This document shows positions 46,021 through 56,855 of a stretch of 64,000 nucleotides of DNA, one piece after another. The notes under the pieces were generated by a model. It made no database searches. It was given only the letters and a program-made list of their open reading frames with translations, and was not told the origin of the DNA. Location of the stretch: assembly GCF_905171775.1 (NCBI RefSeq), contig NC_053492.1, positions 62,891,355-62,955,354 of the forward strand, in the 5' to 3' direction. This stretch comes from Rana temporaria (taxonomy: Eukaryota > Chordata > Amphibia > Anura > Ranidae). The first letter of the stretch is position 1. Each line of letters starts with the position of its first letter. The position numbers and the translations under genes are program-made.

Positions 46021-47389
46021 ATTTTAGCCTATAGTGTTGGGCTATTTTCTCTATTGGTCAAATGTTCTTTACCTTTTCTGGTTGAATGTCATTAAGGGTA
46101 TTTTCTATCAGGAATAAATGTTAGGGAATGATAAATTTGCCATGCAAAAGGCAGCAAAAAAAATCCTGACATTTCATGCATATTACAAACATTATGAATA
46201 TTATTTATGACTTTTGAAAGCTGAGACATTTGCACTGCAAATGTTTTGTAAATGGACCCCCAAATGTTAGAAGTCTGAGAGTTGCAGAAAGGATTCTTTA
46301 GTGGGTCTTTTAGCTGTAATTGCCAAATTTTGTCTTCTTTTTTGCCTAAACTTTATCTTGAATCTGAACAACACAGTGATGATGTCACCACTACTTCTGC
46401 AAAGTGATATCTGAGTTTTTAAAAGCATTTGGTGCACACAAAGAGAATTTATAACTTTTTTTTTTGTGTCCATAGTTCAGTCCAAAAAACAGCCAAACAT
46501 GCTTTCATATACAAAACTGTGAATGCTCCATCTAGTGGTCAAAAAAAGTTGTATGCAAGCAGGAAGTTTAAAAAAATCCCTCTCAACAAGGACACAGACA
46601 GCTATGAAACCTTGCCTCCAACCCTTTCTCAATTCGCAAAAAAAATAAGGGCCCATTCACACCAATTTATTGTATTAATACACACACGTTGAGTGTGTAT
46701 TTTTGCATATCTTACATGCATTGTGCTAAAAAGCTCATTCATTTAAATGGCCTGCAATGTGCCAGAGATGATGCATGCCATGCTTTTCATAATGTAATGC
46801 ACAGGTTATTCAGATCTGTCACGGTGGAGCCTTACAATGGATGCGCACTGCAGTGCTTTGTGTTATCGTGTTGGGGTGCTATTCAAAATGAATGGCAATG
46901 CACTGCAAGACAGGTTGCAGTGCATTTGTGGTAACACATGGTAAAATGTGCATTTTACAGTGAGTTAACACAATGCACTGTTGTAAATGGGCCCTGCGTT
47001 TTTTGTTATTGCAGGCTGAGTAACGGGACAGGTTCATCTAGTGCCCATGGCAAGGATAAGGAACTTTGTCCCCTCCCTTGCACCTAATGCATGCCATAGA
47101 ATGGGTGTACCCACCTGTGCCAATTATCTGCCCCTTTGCTTTGAGTGTCAATAGTTGGCTTGGTTTGTGTACTGCATATGCATCACCAATTGCTTGCATT
47201 CTAGAAGATAGCAGATAGTTGCACATGACTAGTGTGTTTTTGTGTGAGCTGTGGGTGGATATGGTGAAGGGTGGCCATGTTTGAGCACACCATGACAGCA
47301 GTAACTATCAGAACAGACATTAAGGTGTGGCTTGCTGGCTGCATGTGGTGAGGCATGCACCCCCCTAGATCAGGGATGTGTAGTCAGGG
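46021..47389. other. Intronic; one MITE-like inverted pair
   Basis: GGGCCCATTCACACC at 46650 and GTAAATGGGCCC at 46984 may bound a MITE of about 340 bp. The rest shows nothing recognisable. Confidence 0.4.
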
Positions 47390-47429
47390 GAGGCAGGTGA
47401 GGCAAAACCTCACCTGCCATTAAAATAAA

Positions 47430-47690
47430 TATTATCATTATTATTATTATTATTTAGGTACTTGTATAGCGCCGTCAATTTACGCAGCGCTTTACATATA
47501 CAATGTACATTCACATCAGTCCCTACCCTCAAGGAGCTTACAATCTAAGGTCCCTAACTCACATTCATATACTAGGGCCAATTTAGGCAGAAGCCAATTA
47601 ACCTACCAGCATGTCTTTGGAGTGTGGGAGGAAACCGGAGTACCCAGAGGAAACCCACACAGGCACAGGGAGAAAACATGCAAAAAAAGA
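47430..47690 (-). repeat. Dispersed LINE-like 3' sequence with (ATT)n
   Basis: An (ATT)n run is followed by CTTGTATAGCGCCGTCAATT, CAAGGAGCTTACAATCTAAG and CATGTCTTTGGAGTGTGGGA, a phrase I know as very common in amphibian and fish genomic DNA. The simple repeat at one end suggests a LINE or SINE tail pointing leftwards. Confidence 0.5.
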
Positions 47691-48065
47691 TTGACTTCTA
47701 GGGTCATAGCTCTGCTACCTGGTGTCACAGAGATCCCAAAATTAGGAGGTATGTAGCTGAAGTCCTACACCATCACTGCTCATATCATCATTGGTTCCAG
47801 AGATACAGCACTCTTTGCGCAGCCTGTCAGATGCTACATACAGAGCGGCCAGTTTAAATACAAGCTGACACACTCTGTTTGCATTAGACTGAGAGGATGA
47901 GCTCACAGTGCCTCTCACTTCTTGCCAGAGTCACTGAGCATGAGCTCATTGGTCAGCTTGGAGTCTTGGCCCAAGCTGTTCAATAAAAATTCTGCAGTGG
48001 AGGCACGCCTCTCACTGCAGTGTCATAGAAGGGGCATGTGTCTAAAAGACAAATGCTCCCTTCCA

Positions 48066-48545
48066 GCCCAGCCTTCTTAAAGCGGAGCTCCACTCTCCAC
48101 CTCTACTCCCGCGAATCGGAACCCTCCCCCCTCCGGTGTCACATTTGACACCTTTCAGGGGGAGGGGGTGTAGATACCTGTCTAAAGACAGGTATTTGCA
48201 CCCACATCCGGCCACACAGTCTGCAGGTAGACTGTGGGCAGGACGTCACCTCCCGTCCCCCCTGTTGTGTTCTGGGAAACACTCGGCTCCCAGAACACAG
48301 CGGGAACCAGTCAGCACAGCGCATCGCGAATCGCACATGCCCTGTAGGGAACCGGGCAGTGAAGCCGAAGCGCTTCACTTCCTGGTTCCCTCACCGAGGA
48401 TGGCAGGGGGGCAGCAGAGTGACGAGCGATCGCTCGTCCTCTGCTGCGAACGGCGCTGGACTCCAGGACAGGTAATTGTGCCGATATTACAAGTCAGGAG
48501 CTGCAGTATTTGTAGCTGCTGGCTTTTAATATTTTTTTTTTCAGC
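48066..48545. repeat. Second GGAGCTCCA-type dispersed repeat
   Basis: Begins AAAGCGGAGCTCCACTCTCC and ends near TGCTGGCTTTTAATATTTT. The middle is GC-rich with CGATCGCTCG. The 161-codon frame at 48136-48621 crosses the repeat boundary and is not convincing as a gene. Confidence 0.5.
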
Positions 48546-49801
48546 TTTAACTGCAAGGAAAAAACATGGGTTTATGTGTATAAGATTTACCCATAATCCC
48601 AAGTTTTTCTCACACAGTTAAGAGGGAGAATGAGAATCTGCTGCTGCTGAAGGTACTATTATATTCAGGCTAAATCATATATTATTTATTATGCTATATG
48701 TTATAAGACAATAATTTATTATTTTTCTATTTACTGTGAAATTACTGGTTGGAAGTTATAACTTTAAACTTCAGTAATTTGTCCTTTATGCCGCCTTCTC
48801 GAGTACAGTTTTTGAAAATATAGTAGATTACCTTAAAACTAATATATAATAATTATTTGTATATTACTTACTTACTTGTGGTAATTAACCCCTTGCCACC
48901 CAGGCCAATTCTGACACTTTTCTCCTTCATGTAAAAATATATTTTTTGCTAGAAAATTACTCAGAACCCCCAAACATGATATATATATATTGTTTTATGA
49001 GACATTGTTTTTGGAAAGAAACTGTTTCATGAATATAAAAGAAACAAAACAAAAAAACCCACTAAAGTCTGCCCGATTTTTTTGTATACTATGAAAGATG
49101 ATGTTACGCCGAGTAAATAGAGACCTTACATGTCACGCTTTAAAATTGCGCACACTTGTAGAATGGCGCCAAACTTCAGTACTTAAAAATCTCCATAGGT
49201 AATGCTTTAAAAATGTTTACGGGTTACATGTTTACAGTTACAGAGGAGGTCTAGGGCTAGAATTATTGCTCTCGCTCTAAGGCTCGCGGAGTATGTAACC
49301 TTTGTGTATCTGGCTCTGATTCTAGCCACTGGCCTCACCGAACATCTCCGCCCCAGATGGCCTCCCCCGTCCTCCCCTTGTCCCAGCCCTGGCTGACTGT
49401 ATTACTGCTGGTGGGATCACAGGGGGAGGAAAAGAATGAAAATCTCAAACATACAAAGATTTGTTGAATCTTTCCCTACTCCGCCCAAAGAAAAAAAAAA
49501 TGTCTGAAGTCTCATGGTTAATATATCAAAGTAATTTCAGCGAACGCAATGATAGCTATATACTGAAAATGTTTCCCATGCAAGAAGAGATAATAGGGGT
49601 GAATGGTTGTGAGCGGAGTGAAAAGTGACAGTGAATGCATCTTCTACATATGGAAAAACATAGTACCGAAGGAGCAGCAAATGGCCCATTTGGTGCTTCA
49701 TAAACATATCACAATATATTAATATCTATTATCTATAATAATAAATCTATTGACAGTAGAATTTTTTTTAACAAATATGTTCTTCTCCTTTTGACCACCA
49801 G
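48546..49801. other. Intronic up to the TM6-TM7 exon
   Basis: AT-rich. Around 48885-49200 is a decayed repeat starting TTAACCCCTTGCCACCC. Ends with the acceptor at 49801. Confidence 0.45.
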
Positions 49802-50028
49802 GTGGCGATGTTGATCTGTGCAGGATTCCTCATTGCATGGATTCCCTATGCTGTTGTGTCAGTCTGGTCAGCTTTTGGCAATCCGGATTCCGTCCCAATT
49901 GAATTTTCTGTGGTACCAACTCTGCTGGCAAAATCGGCGGCAATGTATAATCCTATCATTTACCAAGTTATTGACTGCAAATGCCCATGCTTCAGATCCA
50001 GCAAGACGCTACAAAAATCCAATTCTAG
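49802..50028 (+). CDS. opn5: OPN5 exon: TM6, TM7 with retinal lysine, helix 8
   Basis: The acceptor is accaccag ending at 49801; the donor is ctag/gtacag at 50028/50029 (phase 2 exit). It encodes VAMLICAGFLIAWIPY (TM6), VVSVWSAFGNPDSVP, and TM7 with LLAKSAAMYNPIIYQ, where Lys is the Schiff-base residue 296 and NPIIY is the NPxxY motif. The tail CKCPCF carries cysteines suited to palmitoylation after helix 8. TM6-TM7 is almost identical to mammalian OPN5. The reading frame stays open to 50245, but that extension runs into intron and a hAT insertion at 50226. The donor at 50029 is preferred because the phase matches the terminal exon at 55423. Confidence 0.92.
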
Positions 50029-50225
50029 GTACAGTGTGACAAATAAACCCAAATCATATCACTCACAAGTATTCCCTGTTTTCAATGCTAAACTGTCTAT
50101 AAAAGACATTTGTTTTAATGGGACTGGAGAGACGATTTTTTTTTTGGATCCACTAATTTCAAAGGAAAGCGTAAAGCCTCATGCACACTGGACATTTTTA
50201 CAGCTGCTTCTAAGGGTGTCTGGCA

Positions 50226-50474
50226 TAGCTCACAACTGTCCCTGATTTAGAGGGACTGTCCCTGATTTGGAGCAATGTCCCTCTTTCCTCTCCTTTTGTC
50301 CCTCATTTTGGTCTCATCTATATAGTTGTATATAAAATGCACTTTTTAAAAAGTAACCTTTTTTATTTTGGTTAATTCTCCTTTAAGGGGGGTGTGGCAG
50401 GGGGTGTGTCCTATGCCTACATGCGTTTGCTAGTAGGTGTCTCTTATTTCCATCTCATAATGTTGGGAGGTATG
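50226..50474. mobile_element. 249-bp hAT element just after an opsin exon
   Basis: Left end TAGCTCACAACTGTCCCTG, right end TGTTGGGAGGTATG. GTCTGGCA is duplicated exactly (50218-50225, 50475-50482). It begins about 200 bp after the splice donor at 50029, and the open frame past the exon runs into it. Confidence 0.8.
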
Positions 50475-50482
50475 GTCTGGCA

Positions 50483-51029
50483 ATTTTTTTTCCTGGCTCT
50501 AAACGCCCCTTCATGACAGCCTCTGTGTCCACCCATACTAAAGCTGGCTGCGCATTTATATCTTTTTTTCACGCAAGTGCTTGATTGCATAAAATGTGAA
50601 AGTGTTTTATCTTTGACCTTATTTTATACAGTTTATTGGTAAATCTGAAGGAAAATTGTACAAGAAGATTGTATAATGTGTAACCAGCTTTTGTCTTTTA
50701 GCAGTAAAATAACGCTTAATGCTGCTAAAAACTGAGCCAGCCGTCACTCGGCCCGCCCCTCGGCGCGCCGCGTCACTGGATGTGATTGACAGAAGCGCCT
50801 GTCAATGGCTGCGCTGCTCTCAATCCATCCGCTCTAGCCAATCAGCGGCCAAGCTGAACGGCGAAGAGGATCTCAGGACCGCGTGTGGGACTTTCGATGG
50901 GTCAGGTAAATAAAATGGGGGCTCGAGGGGGGGGGGCAGTATACACTGAAGTTTTTTCACCTTAATGCATAGATTGCATTAAGGTGAAAAAACATTTTCC
51001 TTTACAACTCCTTTAACTCTATTAGTCCA
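50483..51029. other. Intronic; inverted AAGGTGAAAAAAC pair
   Basis: Around 50955-50996 the phrase TTTTTTCACCTTAATGCA and its complement TGCATTAAGGTGAAAAAA form a hairpin. No gene. Confidence 0.5.
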
Positions 51030-51320
51030 AGATTATTCTACATAAAGAGAAAAGATTCGACATTGTAGAGAGAAAAGATTCGACATAGAGAGAAAAGATT
51101 CGATATAGAGAGAAAAGATTCTTCATAGAGAGAAAATATTCGACAATATAGAGAGAAAAGATTCGACATTGTAGAGAGAAAAGATTCGACATAGAGAGAA
51201 AAGATTCGATATAGAGAGAAAAGATTCAACATTATAGAGAGAAAATATTCGACAATATAGAGAGAAAAGATTCGACATTATTGAGAGAAAAGATTCGACA
51301 TTATAGAGAGAAAAGATCGC
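51030..51320 (-). repeat. Minisatellite of AAAGATTCGACATAGAGAGA
   Basis: About 14 copies of a 20-24 bp unit, with CATTGTAG and CAATATAG variants. Its complement TCTCTCTATGTCGAATCTTT is the unit of the large array at 63058-64000. Confidence 0.92.
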
Positions 51321-51499
51321 TGCTGGAATTGGGCGGGGGAAGTAAAATAAAAATAATGATGCTGATGAATGTTATTGGCTGATTGTAACCAAAGAGGAGG
51401 AGCAGTAAAATAGCTAGAACTACATTGACAATTCAACATGAACGACGAAGATTCGACAAAGCATCGAAAAACATACAAACATCGAATCTGTCATTGAAG

Positions 51500-52240
51500 G
51501 CTTAAAGGATCAGTAAAGGAAAAAAAAAATTGTCCTAAAATGCCCTGCTTTATCGTATAGAGCCACAATAGTATAGTGATTTATTTTTAAAAATAGTGAA
51601 AAGGGGTTAAATTCCTTCATATATCTTACCTGCTTCTATCTAGTTTCGTTTCTGCTTTAGACTTCCTGATTCTCGGCGCTCGTTCATGTGAGCGACGTCG
51701 CCATCATGCTGGGAACTACATTTCCCAGTATCCTTTGCGCATCGCGCATGCGCAGGTAAAAAAAACGGGACAAGCGCTCTGCAGTAAAATTTGAATAACC
51801 CGCCCACCATACCTCCCACTATACCGCCCAACAATCATTATTCAAGCTATTCAACCCACCCACACAGCCAGCCAGACACAGCGATACCCTGCACAAGCAG
51901 GGTAGTGGTTTCCTAAAACGAAACTTATTGAAAGAGAGGAGGTGCTGGGGTGTTATAGACACACCCAGTAATTCACACCTCCTTGCAGTCTGCAAGACGT
52001 ACACAGGGTCCAGACGCACAGATGTAGTCTCCAGAGGAGGGAGCGAGCACGTTAGTGACCACAGCATGAATCCTCGCTCTCCTGTCTTTTTCTCAAACAG
52101 ACAACCAGGAGATGGGGAGAACAGACAAGACATAGATCAACTTCAGAGCGAAAACGAACAATCAGGGAATGAAAAGACCACTGCACCAAGGTAAAGGAAG
52201 CTATTTAGCTAATAAAAATGTTTCCTTTAGTGACCCTTTA
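51500..52240. repeat. Dispersed repeat with AAAGGATCAGTAAAGGAAA / TTTCCTTTAGTGACCC ends
   Basis: The two ends are complementary (51505 and 52217). The middle holds GC-rich phrases and short open frames. It is directly followed by the palindrome at 52232. Confidence 0.55.
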
Positions 52241-52525
52241 AGGTGTCTGTCGAATATTCAAAGAAGATTCGACGGAGCAGCTAAACTGTACGACGCTGCA
52301 ATCGTACATTTGCAGTCAAATGCTTGGCCCATAGGCTATAGAAAAATTCTAATGTTGGTTGACTAGTAATAATAATTAATAAAAATAATTATTACCAGTG
52401 TCATACAACATTAGATTTCTTTTATAGCTTGTAGGCGGAACATTTGACCGGAAATGTACGATTGCAGCGTCGTACAGTTTAGCTACTCCGTCGAATCTTC
52501 TTTGAACATTCGACAGACATCATAA
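52232..52525. mobile_element. Palindromic MITE with GTCTGTCGAAT ends
   Basis: Arms of about 85 bp: GTGTCTGTCGAATATTCAAA, AGATTCGACGGAG and CTGTACGACGCTGCAATCG on the left, and the complements on the right. The spacer is AT-rich with AATAATAATTAATAAAAATA. The terminal GTCGAAT and AGATTCGAC words are also the core of the nearby minisatellites. Confidence 0.8.
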
Positions 52526-52539
52526 GTATTCAATGGCAG

Positions 52540-52690
52540 ATTCAACTTTAATTCATTCGGATTTTCGGACAAATGCAATTTCTAAAGAAAACCGAAATAG
52601 ATTAAAACGAATTTCGGGAGTAACTAAAATTTTTTTTTTTTTAAACGAAATTCCGAAACGAAATATTTTAGTGTGCACATGTCTACTATG
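52540..52690 (-). repeat. Flanking repeat ending GTGTGCACATGTCTAC
   Basis: On the minus strand it reads GTAGACATGTGCACACTAAA, TCGTTTCGGAATTTCG and CCGAAAATCCGAAT. The same order is on the + strand at 62786-62925. Confidence 0.75.
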
Positions 52691-53126
52691 CATTAAGATT
52701 AAAAACCTTCTGTGTGCAGCAGCCCCCCTCAGCACCTCCTCATACTTACCTGAGCCCCATCTCTTACCATCAATGTCCACGAGTCCCTCGGCCATCCCTG
52801 ACTCTCCCTCTTCATTGGTTGAGACATAGCAGCGGCAACATTGGCTCCCATGGCTATCAATCAAAGTCAGTTAGCTAATTAGAGGAGAGAGGGGATGCGG
52901 CAGCTCCGTGTCTGAATGGACACACAGAGCTGCAGCTTGGCTCGGGTGCCCCCATCGCAAGCTGCTGGCTGTGGGGGCACTCGATAGGAGGAAGGAGCCA
53001 AGAGCAGCAAAGAGGGACCAGAGAAGAGGAGGATCGGGGCTGCTCTGTGCAAAAGCACTGCATAGAGCGGGTAAATAGAACATGTTTGTTATTTTATTTT
53101 TTAAACCAAGACTTTATGATCACTTT
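52690..53126. repeat. Dispersed repeat of the AAAGTGGTT type, copy 2
   Basis: Shares TACTTACCTGAGCCCCATCT, GGCTCGGGTGCCCCC and GAACATGTTTGTTATTTTAT with the copies at 18503 and 56357. Ends with TATGATCACTTTAA. Confidence 0.65.
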
Positions 53127-53549
53127 AACCATCACCGGTTCTCTGCTCAGTGAAGACTGAGAACTAAGCGATCAAAGCCCTGTGTTAGAGCCAACAGAGG
53201 ACAAATGCAACATCGGATTGATGCTGCATCCACCTAGGTGAGTACTTTTTTCCTTTGTTTTGAACAGAGAGAAGATAAGTTAAATCACCTGTCAGTTGTT
53301 ATTGCTGTTTGTGCCCCGTCTCTATTTGTCCTGTTTACCATTGAAAGTGAAAGTAAAGTAAAGTTCTGGGTTGTCCCCAAAAAAGTAATAGAGGGGAAAT
53401 CTTCCAATGGGGACACTAGTTCTGGCGGCCTGGGGCTACCCAAGGATTTCCCTTAATTTGTAGGGATTTCCTCTCAATTCCTGTTTGGATATAGGACAGG
53501 AAGTGAAGGTAAATTCCCTATGAACTAACAGGGGTTCTAACACTCTCTT
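53127..53549. repeat. Dispersed GGAAATCTTCCAATGGGGAC repeat fragment
   Basis: Contains CAGTTGTTATTGCTGTTTGT, CTTCCAATGGGGACACT and GACAGGAAGTGAAGGTAAAT, also seen near 7010 and 31250. Not coding. Confidence 0.5.
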
Positions 53550-53551
53550 AC

Positions 53552-53903
53552 AGCTGGTTCACACCACAGATCCGCTCCGGATGCGTTTTTTATTCACGTT
53601 TTAACACATTTTTGGCGTGTTCCTGTTGCTTTTTTGCTGCATTTCCGGATGCATTGCAGATGTTATTTTTTTCTTTTCCCCTTTTTGATTTTTTTTCACT
53701 GGAGTCCAGTGCATTTTTGTTGCATTTTTGATGCGTTCCAGTGCGTTTTTGATGCTTTTTACCACGTTCCAGTACATTCCAGTGCAGGAAAATGCAGAAT
53801 GTTTTACTTTTTTTTCTGGAACTGGAAATCCCTGGAACTACTTTCCATGCATTTTTGATGCAGAAAAATAATGCACTGGGCTGCATGTGGTGTGAACTGG
53901 CCG
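53552..53903. mobile_element. MITE with GGTTCACACCA ends
   Basis: AGCTGGTTCACACCACAG at the left and TGTGGTGTGAACTGGC at the right are complementary. The inside repeats GCATTTTTGATGCGTTCCAG-like phrases. No coding content. Confidence 0.6.
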
Positions 53904-54154
53904 TTACTCTATCCAAAATGAAATTTTTTTTTCTCATAGTTCTACTTCTACTAAAGGTAGCTGAATGATGAGGAATATTTGTGATGAGGGCTATATATTT
54001 AGTATTTAATGTAGGTGAGTTAGTTTAATTTTGAAATATTGGCAGTGATCTTGTTCAACTCATAAACTAATTGTGTACAATGTATTCATACTATTCTTTA
54101 GTCACATAACTTAAGTGTAATGAAATATGTCCCACAATGTGCAAGCAGCTAGAT

Positions 54155-54259
54155 CAGGGGTCTTCAAACTATGGCCCTCCAGTTGTTCAGAAACTACAAT
54201 TCCCATCATGTGATGTGTAGTTTCGCAATAGCTGGAGGGCCGTAGTTTGAGGATCCTTG
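54155..54259. mobile_element. 105-bp hAT MITE
   Basis: CAGGGGTCTTCAAACTATGG at the left and CCGTAGTTTGAGGATCCTTG at the right. AGCTAGAT is duplicated exactly (54147-54154, 54260-54267). Nearly the whole element is one hairpin. Confidence 0.85.
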
Positions 54260-54309
54260 AGCTAGATGATAGACAAAAATTCACTGCAGAGCTGTCCCAT
54301 CCTGTGTTG

Positions 54310-54720
54310 AACTTCAAACACTGAATGGTTAACAGCTTCGGGACTTCAGGCAGAACAGCAGTACAGATAGTCCAACTGGGACACGCCCCCTCCTGCCCTC
54401 CTTTCTTTAAGAAAAGTTATTTTTATAGATTACACTGTCTGTAACATGATCTCTGAGTGTGGGAGAATCTGATCTGCCACAAGATTCCCTCCCCATTCAC
54501 AGACCATGTTACAGTTTAATCAATAAAATGGAGGAGGAAGAAGACAGGGGCGTGTCCATGTCAGATCATCTGTACTGCTGTTCTGCCCAAAGACCCAAAG
54601 CTTTATACCCTCACAGCACTGGTAGTTCAGAGACAGGAAGAGGATGGGAAATCCCTGCGGTGAAGATTTGTACACAATCCAGCTGTTTTCACAGCTTTGG
54701 ACTAGTTAGTTACAGGTAAG
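54310..54720. repeat. Inverted pair around CAGAACAGCAGTACAGAT
   Basis: CAGAACAGCAGTACAGAT at 54352 and its complement at 54568-54590 suggest a further palindromic repeat. Ends are not resolved. Confidence 0.45.
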
Positions 54721-55422
54721 TGATATAACTAAAGCAAGGATTTTATTTTTTTCAGCTAAACTTCGGCTTAAAAAAATATGTAGTTCATCTCTGCAATACA
54801 TGTGCATTTTCCAAGGTTTTATCCCTTTAACGACCCCGCAAGTACAAAAAAAAAAACTTGTTGATCTTCCAGAAATGCATTCAGTTGCTAATTTCTTATT
54901 GTGGTCTGATAACTCACAGTAAGTTGTGGACTGAGTGATGTCATTCCTTGCCAATTCTCTTTTTTAAACCTCTCAAACTTTTCCCTATTCTATTCTCCAC
55001 AACATAAAGACTAATTACTCTGTAGTCCTAAAATAAGAACTTGGAGGCCAAATTAGACCTGAGATTACCAAACCACAAGACACAGGACAGCTCTAGATTT
55101 CTGACATGATCAACAAATATTTATTAAAGAGATATAAGAAAACACTTTGAATGGTAAATTTAACAGACCAAAAGGGAGTGGTAAGAGAAGTTAATTTTTA
55201 GAGTTGACATACACTTAAAAGACTTTAAATATCATAACAACTTGGTAACTAGCATTTTTCGAAAGAAGAATGCAGCATCAGCAAGCTTCATTTTCTTCCC
55301 AGTACACATTGCCTTTACAATGCAGAATAAGGAGGGACAGTACCACATATGGACTTCTAGTAGTAGTTGTGGATCTTTTTTTTTTTCTTTAGTTATTAAA
55401 CTGTTATTTTTTGTTATTACAG
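54721..55422. other. Intronic up to the terminal opsin exon
   Basis: AT-rich. Ends with a long T-rich tract and the acceptor at 55422. No other gene seen. Confidence 0.5.
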
Positions 55423-55468
55423 GGTCTACACTATAAGTAGAAGATCCATCCCATCAACTGCAGAGTAA
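55423..55468 (+). CDS. opn5: OPN5 terminal exon, short C-terminal tail and stop
   Basis: After an acceptor (gttattacag ending at 55422) one base completes the split codon as Arg. The frame then reads VYTISRRSIPSTAE and stops with TAA at 55466-55468. Phase 2 is exactly what the donor at 50028 needs. The tail has the same place and character as the OPN5 C-terminus (a His/Tyr-Thr-Val/Ile start, basic residues, Ser/Thr sites, ending in Glu). It is only 14 residues after the junction, a little shorter than the human tail as I remember it. No strong AATAAA follows at once; an ATTAAA lies near 55503 and an AATAAA near 56308. The exon rests on splice fit and weak similarity. Confidence 0.7.
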
Positions 55469-56356
55469 AGAGAAGAGAACATTTACAAATGGACTGTAAT
55501 TATTAAATTATTTAAGAGATTTTCGGGAGACCCCTGAATTTTAAAGAAATATTTTATTTTCCCATGTATGTACATTTGATCTATATGAACACAAATTTGT
55601 AAAGAAAAATGATTTATTGTAAGGTCGTGCCATCACTTTAAAGTTGCTTTTTTTATGTTGTAAAATGTAATTATAATGGGGCTTATTTTGAAGAAAAAAA
55701 ACCTGTTAAGTACCATTTTTGTTGAAAGTTTTTCCTAGGAGTATCTGTTATTTACAGAGAATTTCCAGACTAATGTTACTCCGCAAAAGGGTAAGTATTT
55801 GGTGTTTTCAGCTGATTTGTGAGCACAAAGAGCAGTTCCCATTTTTGCACAGAGGTTCAGAACCCCGGGATGTACTGTATGTACTATGATGGCACATGTG
55901 GGTTGCTGTCTATGAGAATAGCGGAAGAACAGGACTTTTGAAGCTTAAGCAGACCTCCTCACTCTTCCACCATCCAGAAAAAATTCCTCAGCAGCTAATA
56001 TGTGTCCATTTTAAAGTCCTAATGGCCTGCAGCATACCAATTTTGAAACAGAAGTGGAGGCTTACAAGGGTCCCTGGTCAAACTGAAAATGACTGACTGA
56101 CAACTCCAGGTTATTATAGGAGTTAGCTTGATGAAGCACTGGGCTCCAAGCTGAGTGAAAGATTGAACTGTTATCAGGTTGCAGCCTTTGGGTTTGCCCC
56201 ACCAAGGGGTTGCAGGAGCACGGTGGCTATGTTGAGGAGATGGGATGGAATGTGACTGCAGGTTGGTGTCTGGGCAGGGATCAGGGCAGGTGGCAGGTAC
56301 AAGAGCAATAAAAGTCTAGTCAGGTGAGATTGCGGCAGGCGGCAGGCAAGAGAGTG
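55469..56356 (+). other. Likely 3' UTR and flank of OPN5
   Basis: Follows the stop codon. AT-rich with ATTAAA at about 55503 and AATAAA at about 56308 as possible polyadenylation signals; I cannot choose between them. No second gene. Confidence 0.45.
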
Positions 56357-56855
56357 GTTAAAGTGGTTCTAAAGGCAGGTTTTTTTCCTTAATGCATTCT
56401 ATTCGTTAAGAAAAAAAAACCTTCTGGGTGCAGCTCCCCTCCCCCCTGCCCCCCCCCCCATTATACTCACCTGAACCCCATCTCGATCCAGCGATGTGCA
56501 TGAGAGCAACTGCTTTCCCAGGTCTCTCCCACCTTATTGGCTCACACAGAACCATTGGCTCATTCTGCTCTCAATCATAGCCAGTGAGCCAATGAGGAGA
56601 GCGTGGGGGCGGGGCCAAGCTGCGCTCTGTGTGTGAATAGACAATTCACAGGAGCACAGCTCCGGAGCAAGCCTGGTCAAGTGCCCCCATAGCAAGAGGC
56701 TTGCTATTGGGGGAACCTGGCCAGGGAGGAGCCAGGACTGTTAGCGGGGGGACCCAAAAAGAACAGGATGCAAAACCATTAAACAGAGCAGATAAGTATA
56801 ACATGTCTGTTTTTTATTTATTTTTTAAATCAAAACCTTTAGAATCACTTTAATG
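56357..56855. repeat. Dispersed repeat of the AAAGTGGTT type, copy 3
   Basis: Starts TTAAAGTGGTTCTAAAGGC and ends CTTTAGAATCACTTTAA, an imperfect terminal inverted repeat. Shares internal order with 52690-53126. Confidence 0.7.

Larger units (their letters stand above)
19570..55468 (+). other. opn5: OPN5 (neuropsin) gene, span of visible coding exons
   Basis: Five exons on the + strand join in one frame, with intron phases 1, 1, 0 and 2 between them and a phase 1 acceptor at the first. Together they encode about 299 residues plus stop; vertebrate OPN5 is about 350 residues, so roughly 43 N-terminal residues are missing. OPN5 is a retinal-binding, UV/violet-sensitive G-protein-coupled receptor of deep-brain, retinal and skin cells in vertebrates (family knowledge). 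Visible introns are about 17.1, 7.4, 5.2 and 5.4 kb, and nearly all their recognisable content is transposons. I searched the left flank for an exon resembling the OPN5 N-terminus and found none. Orthology to mammalian OPN5 (Opn5m type) is likely from the strong match in TM6-TM7, but the close paralogue Opn5m2 is not excluded. Confidence 0.88.

Noticed and set aside
48136..48621. 161-codon open frame as a gene
   Set aside because: It crosses the border of a dispersed repeat, has no motif, and the opposite strand is also open.
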